A DNA stretch of 64,000 bases, taken from the NCBI GenBank assembly GCA_026225945.1, contig JAMJFZ010001133.1, forward strand, positions 4,856,501 through 4,920,500, written 5' to 3'. Both the position numbers and the translations under genes were made by a program. The stretch is from Cricetomys ansorgei. Taxonomy: Eukaryota; Chordata; Mammalia; Rodentia; Nesomyidae. The notes beneath the pieces were generated by a model. The model worked only from the letters and a program-made list of their open reading frames with translations, was not told the origin of the DNA and made no database searches. Shown one piece after another: positions 24,215-33,838 of this stretch; the stretch's first letter is position 1; every line of letters begins with the position of its first letter.

Positions 24215-25104
24215 GGTATGTTCCAGATTGTTTTCAATTTTGTTTTTTATATTTATATATTAAAGTAAATTGTAAACTTTTTTATCATTGAAACTAAATT
24301 TTGTTTTAAAGAAATAGCTATCATACATATTTCATTTTTGTCTTGCTTTTTAATGAATTGACTTAGAAACCTCACAGAAGGCTAGATAATACAAATGTTA
24401 CTGAGTTATGCATATTAACACTTTCGAGACTAAGAAGTGGGGAATTTGTGAAAATGTAGAACAATGTGTTTGACTATCAAGATAATGACATCACCACACT
24501 TCAGAAGACAGGATTTTAGTTATTTGTATATTCTGAGGAAAGCCATGGGTAGAACATACTCCTTTGGGAGGTAGTAGATAAAATGAAGAGTGTCACTCTA
24601 GATACATGGAAAAGAGGACATAGTAAGAAAGTAGTTTGAAGAGAGATTAACTTTTTTATTGTAGAAATAACCTATTTAAAACAATAATTTGGAAATACAA
24701 TACAACAACAACATATGGATTGGTGGGTAATAGGTCTTTTAAAAACTCTTTGAAGTTCCAATCAAGCATTACTTGAGTTAATTTAACTTTTTAGATTTTT
24801 TTCTAATAAACTCAAATGCATTTCTCCTTTGCTGATTTCCTTAGGATCATCCCTGTGTTGCAATGGTATAGATGAATGAATCGCAGTGTTATCTTGTAAT
24901 CAATACACCATTTCTGAAGCAGAATAAAATTTACCTTCAATCCAAGAGAGATAAGAAATACACTGTCATTTATTTCCAATCAAAACATTTGATAAAACAG
25001 GAACAGGAATGTTTATCAGCTATTATATTGATTATTTTAGGATGTTATTCAAAATGTTCAAGAGTTTTCAACACACATTTTAGTACATTGAAATATTTGT
25101 TCAT
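24214..25104. other. Unassigned AT-rich DNA
   Basis: AT-rich. An 81-codon plus-strand frame at 24872-25117 has no recognisable motif. Confidence 0.4.
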
Positions 25105-25375
25105 TTCTGAAAAATAAAGGTCTACTTCAAATGTTTTCATCCAATTTTATAATGCATTTGAGTTATCTCACTCATTGTAATATTTTCTAGTTTCTTCCAC
25201 TTACCTGAAAATTGTATTATTATATCTTTCTTCACAGTTGAATAAAATTCTATTGTGTCTATGAACCACATTTCATTAACCAGTCATCAGCTGAAAGATA
25301 TGTAGGGAGTTTTCATTCCCTGGCTTTTGTGAATAGAGTGCCAATAAGAATGACTGTGATGTGACTGTCCCTAAG
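25105..25375 (-). repeat. Old L1 ORF2-end fragment
   Basis: Antisense L1 order: GTTATCTCACTCATTGTAAT, TTCTAGTTTCTTCCACTTAC, CTTCTTCACAGTTGAATAAA, ATTCTATTGTGTCTATGAAC, CACATTTCATTAACCAGTCA, TCAGCTGAAAGATATGTAGG and GGCTTTTGTGAATAGAGTGC. It covers the same part of L1 as 7375-7830. Confidence 0.8.
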
Positions 25376-25809
25376 TTTTTTGAACATGGGCAACTTATAG
25401 TCATTTTATTATTGTGGTTAGCTCAATATTCTGAACACTTAATATATTTTCAATTTCTAATGACAAATTTCATTGAAAGCTAACACTTTTCTAATTTCTC
25501 AATCTATCTTTCATATTAAATCATCTATACATCTGCTCAACAAGGATTTCCTGGTACCTTTGAGTTAATGATTTGTTTTATTTACTATAGCAAACTTGGC
25601 ATACCCCCCACAACATTGCTGGTTATTAATTTTCAAAGGGCACAAGTGATCACTAAATACTATAATTATATACCTCTTCCTTATTAATATATTATGCACT
25701 ATAGCGTATTCTGACAGGTCTTACATATGTACCATGAATTTCATAATTCAGCTCATTACTTAAAAACAATTAAGTGTACTTTTTACTTATTTTATTTTCA
25801 GTATCTCTT
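25376..25809. other. Unassigned AT-rich DNA
   Basis: Nothing recognisable. It may be further decayed L1. Confidence 0.4.
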
Positions 25810-25995
25810 TAAAGTAACTTTAGATTTATAAAACTCTGGAAAAAATAATGCTAATGATTCCTATACATTTTTAGTCATCTTTCCTACCCATTAATACAAT
25901 GTACATTAATAAAGTATTGAAGGCAAGAAATAGACATGAGCTTTGAAGCTTCTCTACAGACCTTATTTACCTATTCTGATCATGGTTTTACTATT
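25810..25995 (-). repeat. Ancient L1M-type fragment
   Basis: ACTTTAGATTTATAAAACTC, then GATTCCTATACATTTTTAGT and CATCTTTCCTACCCATTAA resemble the antisense L1M 3' UTR ('ttttagatttgtagaaaagttg ... gagttcctgtataccc'). Weak. Confidence 0.4.
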
Positions 25996-26274
25996 ATCTT
26001 TGGACACTATCAAGTGAGAGTCATATAATTCACTAAAAATTTCCCATCTTTACTCTAAAACAATGTATATACATTTTTTCCATAATCTTGGTAAGTTAGA
26101 AAAGGATTTTTAAGTTATTTTGGAGATCATACTGATATTCTAGTTTATGATGATTCTTTCTGTTTAAATTATTTTGTAAGGGAGTCACCATACTGTACCA
26201 AGTAAAACATTTTGGAGGGAAAAAGTGTCACCACCTCCTGTTACTGCTGAGTGTGACTTGGGTTACTTGGCAAA

Positions 26275-26545
26275 GGTTCTGTAATCGTGTCTCATATCAT
26301 TGTTGCAAGAAGTTACTCAAAAGAAACAACTCAAAGAAGGAAAGTTGTGATCTGGCTCCAGATTTGAGGTTATTGTTGCTATAACAATGTTGTTATAGCA
26401 ACAGTGTCATGAGACACCTCCTCACAATCAGGTAAAAAAGGAGGATGAATGCTGGTATAAGCCCCACCCCCTCATTCAGTAAAGTACATAAGCCCATAGA
26501 ATGTGTGTGACTGCTCACATTTATTGTAGGGTTTTCTAAAATACG
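26275..26545 (-). repeat. MaLR-type LTR, diverged
   Basis: AACAACTCAAAGAAGGAAAG, TCTGGCTCCAGATTTGAGG, AGGATGAATGCTGGTATAAG, CCCCACCCCCTCATTCAGTA and AGCCCATAGAATG follow the antisense order of a rodent MaLR-like LTR ('actcaaagaaggaaaggtttat ... gatgaatgctggtgctcag ... ttattcagtcc'). A perfect palindrome (26374-26403) lies inside it. Confidence 0.5.
26374..26403. repeat. 30-bp perfect inverted repeat
   Basis: Arms of 14 bp, TGTTGCTATAACAA and its exact reverse complement, separated by two bases (TG). Confidence 0.95.
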
Positions 26546-27634
26546 ACTCTTCCATAGACAGTTTCAGAAGTTTGCATTTCTGTTGAATATAATCTACAAA
26601 TTGGCAATCAAAACTAGTTTTCACAGGTGTAGTCTGCAGGTAGCTCTACTTTCAAGCTATTAAAATAAGTACTCTTTGGAGAAATATTGATAGTATATAT
26701 AAACTATTATTCTACTCACCCAACTGAGGTGTACACATTTCATTGAATAGTTTTGGCTAGTACAATTTTGTGATACTTGACAATGATGTTTCAATCTCCA
26801 TTTTTTTTTAATGTTTCTTGATCATTAGTCTATGGCTTCATGTCTTCTTTCCATTTTACTTGTTAATTCTATTATTTTCTATAGTATAATACAAACTTAG
26901 TTCCTGTAGTCTGAGTATCTGTTGCCATTATAGATTTCCAGGCTCCAAATATATTGTTTTTGGATGCTGAGAGACAGTGCAAATTAGTTTCTGCCTCCTT
27001 TGTGCTGTCTTTATCACTGGTTGTGTGTTTATTTGTCTCCTCTACATGAAGTTCTGATGTATTTTATTCTCTTTGAGTTATATCATGGTTTTCTTCACAG
27101 AGGACTCTGTGAATCCAGTTCTGTTAATGCAGTTTCTAGCATTAGGTATAATAATCATTTTGACCTCCATGTTAAGTAATTTATGTCTAGTTCAGTGTCT
27201 ATAAACAAATACTCATTTTTGTGAGATCGAGAAAAATTAACAAAAATATGTTTGATGCCCCTTGTTCTGACTAAACATCCCAAAGATGATAATAGTCATC
27301 CATTATTCATTTGTAGTTTTCTCTGATTACTAAGACACGTTTTAGTATGCTCAATATATTCAAAGCACTTACATATTTGCATTTTATTATATACTTTCAC
27401 TTTCTAGATCATGAGTTATCAGCTGACACAAATATCTATAATATAATCTAACTTATAATTAGTTCTTAGATAGTAAATGTACACAAAATAAATATACACA
27501 TATGATGACTTTCATGAAACATAATTTATATGCAGTACCTTCCCAGGGTTAGCGCATAATATACTAATTCTTACTTCACTGATCTTCCTTATTTATTATT
27601 TCCACTAAACTATTGTTCGCTCAATCTATTTGAA
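26546..27634. other. Unassigned AT-rich DNA
   Basis: No gene or repeat that I can support. Confidence 0.4.
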
Positions 27635-27745
27635 ATTTTAAAAATTACATTTATTTATTTCATCTGCAGACATGGGTCACATATGCTACAGTGTTCATGT
27701 GGAGGAAAAAGGATGTAGAAGAAATGTGGCTCTTAATCACTTTCT
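27635..27745 (-). repeat. B2/B3-type SINE tail fragment
   Basis: ATTACATTTATTTATTTCAT, then GACATGGGTCACATATGCTA and GTTCATGTGGAGGAAAAAGG fit the antisense 3' half of a B3-like SINE. Diverged. Confidence 0.45.
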
Positions 27746-29531
27746 TTAGCTATGTGAATGTACTAAAATGAATACTTACTGTGTGCTTTGTATTATTTCA
27801 AGTCTACGTTTAGTAACTTAAGAAAGAACCTCTGTAAAAGGTTGAAAAGAGGTATATCAATTACAGTATAAATGATAAATTATTAAAATATAAATTCATT
27901 TAAATATGGTAACAACTCAAATAATTCCTTCTAAATAATAACATGCAATGTATGTCTTTTCATAAAATACCTCACTGTCAGTATGTATGAAATATTAAAC
28001 TATACTAGCCATAAGAGGCTGGTAAGAAATATCATAGGATAGTCTAATAATTCTACTGTGGAGAAAAGATTAAGGCGGTCTTTGGACCAAAGAATATTTG
28101 TTTAATAGTGCCAGAACTCATTTTAACACCATGAAAAGGTTGTGCATTTGTTCAATTTTCACTCAGCTCACAAAGCATTAGACAAAAGATTCTCAGTAAT
28201 AGAGTTTCACTTTGAGTCTAACCAATCCTTTTAGTTTGGGTATAACAAAAAAAAAAGCTATTAGCTTTCACTGTGGTTGAAGTTTGATGATTTTTGACAG
28301 CCTTCACTGAGGAGCTAAGAGACATGAGAGTTGTCATTCTAGTAATATTTTATCAAATTTACCAGCAATAAAAATCCTTTTTATGTGTCTTAGCTTTCTG
28401 ATGTGTTGTCTTATTCTATTCCTATTCTCAAGATCTATTTAAAAGCCAATAAAATTTATTAATGTGTACTCAGTGATTTCTGTATTATCTAGGTAATCCT
28501 GAATTTTACAATTTTTGCATTTATCAGCAGAATAAACACAGACTTATTAAAAAAATCAGTCATTTATTTTCTAGTAAAACGTTGTAGCCCTAACAAAATA
28601 GTTGCATGGTAGTTTATATAGTTTTACAAAATGTATAATTTACTTTTTAAATTTTAACATGAAAGTGTGTAAGGCAGATATTATCATCATTTTCATGACT
28701 AAGAAAATGATCAATAGCAATGTACAACTTCCTTCACATCAGATTCCACATAAATGAGTAGCTATTAAAAATCTTGTCTTGTACCTTCCATTGTCAGTCA
28801 TGCCAATACTTTTCTTCTGTGGATTATCAAAAGAATATGTAATGAACTATAGTTAATTGGTACAAGGTATCTACACACTATCGGGGAAGGGAGTTTACAT
28901 TCAACATGTGGTAAGAGCAATAAAAACCACTACTATAACACTAGACAAAGTATTTTAAACAAATCCGTTTCTATAACATGCCTTATTGAGCTCCTGTTTT
29001 TCAGAATACTTTGGTGAATACATTATTTTTTATTTATTTTCTGAAAAATCAAGATTTAGTTAGCTATTAAATATAATTTTGAAATATAGTGAATAAAGCT
29101 AATGCTGGTAGAAATTTTTGGCTCATGCAATATATATAATAATAAATTCAGCAAAGCACTTTGAGAAAACTGCTTTCAGCTACTGGAAACACAGAAAGAA
29201 AAGCTGAAAACATGTTTTCCATAATGGATATTCTAGGAATAATTGAAAACACACAGCATTTTAGATAAATAGCAACAGGAAGCTTGATATTTTATCATAC
29301 CCAATATGAACGAAAGAACAATAGGTTCATGTTTATGATATTTGAGTATTCTCTAAAGTTCACTCCCAGAGGTGTTTGTGTATTTGCTTTGATATAAAAA
29401 ATTTGGGGCACATTCAGAAACTGGCTTATCCTAAGCAAGAATAGCAAAGGAAGACTGAGAAATTGTGTTTGCTTTTAGGTACACATAGAGAGATAGAGTA
29501 TGTGAGCCTGCTTATGTGGTTCTCATGGTCA
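27746..29531. other. Unassigned AT-rich DNA
   Basis: No gene, no clear repeat. Low-complexity A/T stretches only. Confidence 0.4.
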
Positions 29532-29880
29532 GCGCTGGGGAGATATCTCAGTCAGTAAATGCCTTGTCCCAAAAGCATGATGAGCAGGGTTTAAGCCCCA
29601 GGTTGATTAAAAATAACATCTACTATGTTAGGCACAATTATAGCCTGACACAGAGGCAAAGGAAAGTGATTCCCTGAGTATTGTTTGTCAGTCAGTCTTA
29701 ACTACTTTTCTAGTTCCAGGAGAGTAAGAGACCCTATCTTAAAAATGTGATGAAGGATACCTGAGAAATAACACCTTAGTTTGGCCTCTGTTCTCTGCAA
29801 GGATACTCATACACATATGCACATGAACCCAAGCACCTGCACACCCATACACAGGCCCATGTACTCACAAAATGATTATA
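29532..29880 (+). repeat. Old composite rodent SINE (B2/B4 class)
   Basis: GCTGGGGAGATATCTCAGTC, TTTAAGCCCCAGG, TAGGCACAATTATAGCCTGA, CTAGTTCCAGGAGAGTAAGA, GACCCTATCTTAAAAATGTG, TTAGTTTGGCCTCTGTTCTC and a CACA-rich tail follow the long (about 300 bp) rodent SINE that has a tRNA-like 5' half and a middle with 'agagaccctgtctcaaaa'. The exact family name is uncertain. Confidence 0.7.
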
Positions 29881-30513
29881 TGAATAAGAAAATCAAAGAT
29901 CTATGATGTAAATGTGTGAGAAAAAGTTCTTTTTCATCTTTAAACCTAACAGTAGTTTAATACCCTAAGACTCTAAATATCAATTTTCCTAATGTTGAGC
30001 TAATCTTAGATTGACCCAGAGGTATTTGTCTCAGCTCTCACAACCTTGGTCAAGGATGTTCCACTGGCTTGAAGCCTACTGGGCCTTTTTTTCAGTATAT
30101 GTTCTTAGAAAGATATGCAAATGGCTCAGAGGCAACACCTGCATTGTCCCTCCTTACATCTCATGTATAAGCCTGCCCCAATGGCTATATGAGTCCACAG
30201 TCTTCATTACTGCAGAAAAGTTGTTGCACTTCATTATTCAGCTAAAGGAAAATCTTCATTGAAGTTTGAATTGTGCTCTCTTTACTTTTTCACAGTATCT
30301 TAGTCCATTCTGATATAATACCTACCTGATTGAATAAATGTCTGCTCTGGAAAATATCACTGTTTATTATTATTGCATTATCTTTAATAATAAGTACAGT
30401 AGAGCAAGGGACAACTAAGACTGATTTACACTTTACTGTTATTATAATGTCAATATAGTGAGATGTTTCTTGTACTACATTTTCAAGCACTTTCTAGCAA
30501 AGGCTCTGTAGTT
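29881..30513. other. Unassigned DNA
   Basis: Less AT-rich at 30005-30260, where an 83-codon plus-strand frame without recognisable motif occurs. No gene called. Confidence 0.4.
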
Positions 30514-30660
30514 TGTTTGTTATTGAGACAATATTTGTCTGTTGTAATGCTGGCCGTCATAGAACTCACTCAGTAGATCAGGGTGGCTTCGAATTCAGAG
30601 ATTCAACTGCCTCTGCCTCCTGAGTGCTAGGATCCAAGGCGTGTGCCACCACTGCCAGGC
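30514..30660 (-). repeat. B1 SINE
   Basis: Antisense B1: TGAGACAATATTTGTCTG, TTGTAATGCTGGCC, ATAGAACTCACTCAGTAG, TGCCTCTGCCTCCTGAGTGC and TGTGCCACCACTGCCAGGC. It keeps the TTGTAA variant and, as at 20868-21180, lies next to a B2 in the same orientation. Confidence 0.95.
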
Positions 30661-30689
30661 AATGCTAAACTTTTCTTTTTTTTAAAAAA

Positions 30690-30862
30690 AAATATGTTTT
30701 ATGTATATAAGCGGTCTATCTGCATGTATGTCTGCATGCCAGGAGAGCACATCTTATCCCATTATAGATGATGGTGAGCCATCATGTGGTTGCTTGGACT
30801 TGAACTCAGGACCTCTGCAAGAGAGCCAGTGCTCTTAACCATTGAGTCATCTCTCCAGCCTG
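30690..30862 (-). repeat. B2 SINE
   Basis: Antisense B2: GTCTGCATGCCAGGAGAGCA, CCCATTATAGATGATGGTGA, GCCATCATGTGGTTGCTTGG, ACTTGAACTCAGGACCTCTG, CAGTGCTCTTAACCATTGAG and CATCTCTCCAGCC. The 60-codon plus-strand frame starting here is a shadow. Confidence 0.95.
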
Positions 30863-31436
30863 CAAGACAATATTTTATTATTATAGATAAGTTTGTGGAT
30901 GACAAAAAAGGAGTACAACTGGAAAGTGTTGGAAGAGAGAAAGTATGGTCAGAGCATGTTATATGAATTTCTCAAATAATTAACAAAATATTTAAATAAA
31001 AAAATTAAAAAGGAACAAAGCCTCGAAGATACCCTGACCTCAAACCGGAAGGCTTCTAGACATGTGAATAATACTATTGTTGTTGATGATACACATAGGC
31101 TGTGATGTATTTGATTACGATCAGAACTATCTAATACAATCATAATGTGAATGATGATGGAAAGAGCTAGTGTATACATAGAGAAATAAGAATATGTTTT
31201 TAAGAAACCTCTAATAGTGAGTGTTTGAACATGAGGAGACATCAGTGATTTGACAAACTGATGTCAATGACCAGTAAAGATAATATTTGAATGACATACA
31301 TGAAACATAATGAAACACTCTAGTTCTGCACCTAAAACTGAATGTAGGAGAATAATAAAAAAATAATGTTAACATTGTGGTAATTATTAGTTCATAACTT
31401 TTATGTGATTTATTATTACTTGAGAATATCTTACAT
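30863..31436. other. Unassigned DNA with one arm of a local direct repeat
   Basis: At about 31195-31275 there is a stretch that recurs, diverged, at 33955-34035. Both read TTTTTAAGAAACCT..., AGTGTTTGAA, TGAGGAGACATCA and TGATTTGACA. The rest is AT-rich with no gene. Confidence 0.5.
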
Positions 31437-31573
31437 GTATGCATGTTTTGACCCTAATCTACTCCCCATTCCTGTCTTTCTATTTCTTTTCCTATCATGA
31501 ACCTACCACTTTACCTCTCAATCTTTATGTTCTCTATTTGAAAGCTACTGAGTCTACTTAGGTCTATCTGTGA
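31437..31573 (-). repeat. L1 (Lx-type) 3' UTR, left part, cut by an ERV
   Basis: GACCCTAATCTACTCCCCA and GCTACTGAGTCTACTTAGGT resemble the antisense Lx sequence ('aacccactgagtccagttagtgctg'). It stops where the ERV LTR starts at 31574 and the same L1 resumes after 33576. Confidence 0.65.
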
Positions 31574-31883
31574 TGTGGAAGTTTATTTTTAGTTGTGTTT
31601 AAAATAACTGCTTTATGCACTGTGGGTGAGCCTAGGTCTTGGCGTTTTCTTTTGGTTGCAGGTGTTCGATTTATGTCGGGGAATGTTTGATTGCTTATGA
31701 TCTGCACATGACTTCTTAGCCAATAAAAACACCTGCGCTCAGAGATGCTCTGGGTTCCACTGTTGATTGAGTAAGGCACTGTTCATGGCAGTGGTTCCCT
31801 CTGCTGAGGTCTGACAGAGATCATACCAATGAATATACCTCCTTGTTCTGTGTGGTGAGGTGCCTTGTAAGCTTACTACTACA
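31574..31883 (+). repeat. 5' LTR of a defective endogenous retrovirus
   Basis: It begins TGTGGAAG and ends CTACTACA, giving the TG...CA ends of an LTR. It matches 33275-33576 along its whole length in the same orientation, including AGTTGTGTTTAAAATAA, TATGCACTGTGGGTGAG, GAATGTTTGATTGCTTATGA, TCTGCAC and GCCAATAAAAA (a likely polyadenylation signal at about 31721). It is about 310 bp. The two LTRs differ at many sites and by small indels, so the insertion is not recent. The short length and 6-bp-like flank suggest a class II (ERVK-like) element (inference). Confidence 0.85.
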
Positions 31884-32718
31884 AAAGGGGCCTGCAACGT
31901 GGGGCAGGGCATCATGTCAGCTAATCCAATATGGAAACAAGGAAGAAGAGAAAGAAATCCCAGACCTGTCAAAATCTGGTAAATTTTTATGCTCAGGGAA
32001 GCTACCAAAGGATAGAGATTAAGGTATTAATTGAAGTTTCCTGAATGAAGAGGAGAGAGAGAAAAGAAATAAGCCTCGTTGAAGAGAAAAGTCTGTGAAA
32101 TTAATAAATAAATGAGAAAGAAAGCTCAAAGGTGAGAACAACAGAATGCAGGCCCTTAGAGATAAAGAATTCAACTGGGAGCAGGAAAAAGCAAGGTTCC
32201 TCCTGTTTTTCCTGATCATGGAGCCAAGGCTCCCTCGCCACCTCTAGTGGTAGCATACTGTTTCACAAACTGAGTTTTCTGATAGCTGCACTGCATGTGT
32301 GTGAAGCTCAAGATATGGTGTTTGAGGTCTATGAAGAAGGGTATATGTTTCTCCTTAGTGGTGGTGAGAAAGAACGCCAAACTGCCAGGATATTTCAATT
32401 GAAGATTCTTCCTACTGGCTGAGGACTCCCTGTCTTGGAAGCCATGGCTTAGAGCCCAAAAGCCACTTAGTTAAACTGAGCAGTTTTGTCTGTTTTTGTT
32501 TTCTGCAAACCTATCTACAAGCAGTAACTCCACACAACGAGGGAGCTCTCCCTACAGACAAGGACTAGTTATTTTTCCAGCAAAACAAACACTATCGTAA
32601 AACCTGGAAAGTGTTTCCCCAGGGTCAGCACACAGAAGCTGTCTTCCAGAACTGGCAAGGTTGTATATAGTGCTGGCAGCCAAAATTGGTACTGTTGGAG
32701 TTACCCAGGTGTTACTGG

Positions 32719-33085
32719 TTTTGAAGGCCTGAAGGGGTTTTTGGAGAGCAGTTGGGGCCTGGCACCATGAAGAGAACCCAGAAGAGGCTATTAGTGAAGG
32801 TGCAGCCTCAGGGGCAATTGAAGGCCCAGATTGAAGGGGTCATGTAAAGGATCTGAGGCTTGGCTCCATCAAAAGAGCCCAGGAAAGGTAATTGGTGAAA
32901 GTACAGCCCAGTTGCAACAAGGTACCCCAGCATCCTGAAGATGCCAGTACTATGAGATGACCACCAAAAAGAGCAGCAATAGTGGAGGGTAAACAGCCAG
33001 AACCTGGAGGACAAATTGTGCATGCTTCAGAGGTCATAGCCTGATCCAAGCCCTTTGGAGGAACACAGAAGATCATTAGTGAGTT
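32719..33085 (+). repeat. Tandem repeat inside the ERV
   Basis: Two adjacent units of about 97-101 bp (about 32719-32817 and 32818-32912) share TTGAAGGCC, TGAAGGGGT, GGC(A/T)CCATNAA(A/G)AGA and CCAG(A/G)A, TTNGTGAA(A/G)GT. A third partial unit at about 33028-33085 has AGAGGTCATAG, AAGCCCTTTGGAGGA and ATCATTAGTGAG. By eye the two full units are roughly three-quarters identical. Confidence 0.6.
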
Positions 33086-33274
33086 CCAGATAATTGGACA
33101 TTAATAATGTTTTACTGCGGTCAAAAGACATTGTGAAAAACTTGATAGATGTTTGGTTTCCTTTGGTCCTGTCTTTGTGATTGTTCCTCTAGTAAATAGT
33201 TTTTCTGGTGTAGTTTTAAATTGCGTTGTAAAGGTAAAGCAATTTTTCTTTTATATACAAAAAAGGGGAAAGTC

Positions 33275-33576
33275 TGTGGAAGCTTATTTTTAGTTGTGTT
33301 TAAAATAATTTTTTTATGCACTGTGGGTGAGGAGTTTGGCATTTTTTATTGGCTGTAGTGTTGGATTTATGTGGGGGAATGTTTGATTGCTTATGATCTG
33401 CACCTGAGTTCTGAGCCAATAAAAATACCTGACCTCAGATGCTTGGGGTTCCACAGTCAATTGAGTATGGCTCTGGCCATGGCAGTGGTTCCTTCTGCTG
33501 AGGTTTGGCAGGATGGCACCAAAGAATGTGCCCCCTTGTCCTGTTTGGTGACTTGCCCCTTAAGCAAACTGCTACA
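33275..33576 (+). repeat. 3' LTR of the defective ERV
   Basis: It begins TGTGGAAG directly after the polypurine tract and ends CTGCTACA, about 302 bp. It is the sister of 31574-31883, with the same GAATGTTTGATTGCTTATGA block and GCCAATAAAAA signal (about 33414). The 72- and 78-codon frames over it on both strands are shadows. Confidence 0.85.
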
Positions 33577-33838
33577 CACCTGTGTGTGAATGAGTGTAGG
33601 CCAATCTGGATCATGGGCAGCCTATCAGGGGAAGAAAACTGTCTCTCCCTCGCTCCCCCTGTAGCCATCAATTGTTAATAACTTTTCAATAAAGGCTGGG
33701 GATTCATGAGTCTCTCACACATCAATGCTAACGATTTTGTTGTTGTGATCTTGCATAGGTTGTTAATATTCAGTCATAGCTGCTGTGTGAGTTCCTGTGT
33801 GAGATAGCTTGTCATGGCTGGCAAATACTCTTTCTAAG
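33577..33838 (-). repeat. L1 (Lx-type) 3' UTR, right part, after the ERV
   Basis: GTGTGTGAATGAGTGTAGGC, GATCATGGGCAGCCTATCAG, GGGAAGAAAACTGTCTCTCC, TAGCCATCAATTGTTAATAA, GGGGATTCATGAGTCTCTC, AGCTGCTGTGTGAGTTCC and TTGTCATGGCTGG follow the well-known antisense rodent Lx 3' UTR order. This continues the element interrupted at 31573. Confidence 0.8.

Larger units (their letters stand above)
31574..33576 (+). mobile_element. Defective ERV, about 2.0 kb, nested in L1
   Basis: Two direct LTRs (31574-31883 and 33275-33576) enclose about 1.39 kb. A polypurine tract, A6 G4 A3 G at 33259-33272, lies two bases before the 3' LTR, as expected for plus-strand priming. I do not recognise a standard tRNA primer-binding site after the 5' LTR. 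The internal region has stop codons in all frames and no recognisable gag, protease, reverse transcriptase or env domain. Either it was always non-coding (a non-autonomous class, mobilised in trans) or it has lost its genes. The short minus-strand frames of 60-89 codons across it carry no known domain. The flanks are the two halves of an antisense L1 3' UTR. Confidence 0.85.

Noticed and set aside
31564..33671. Short frames (60-89 codons) inside the ERV and its LTRs, mostly minus strand
   Set aside because: They run antisense to the element or through LTRs and show no retroviral domain; no intact viral gene is present.
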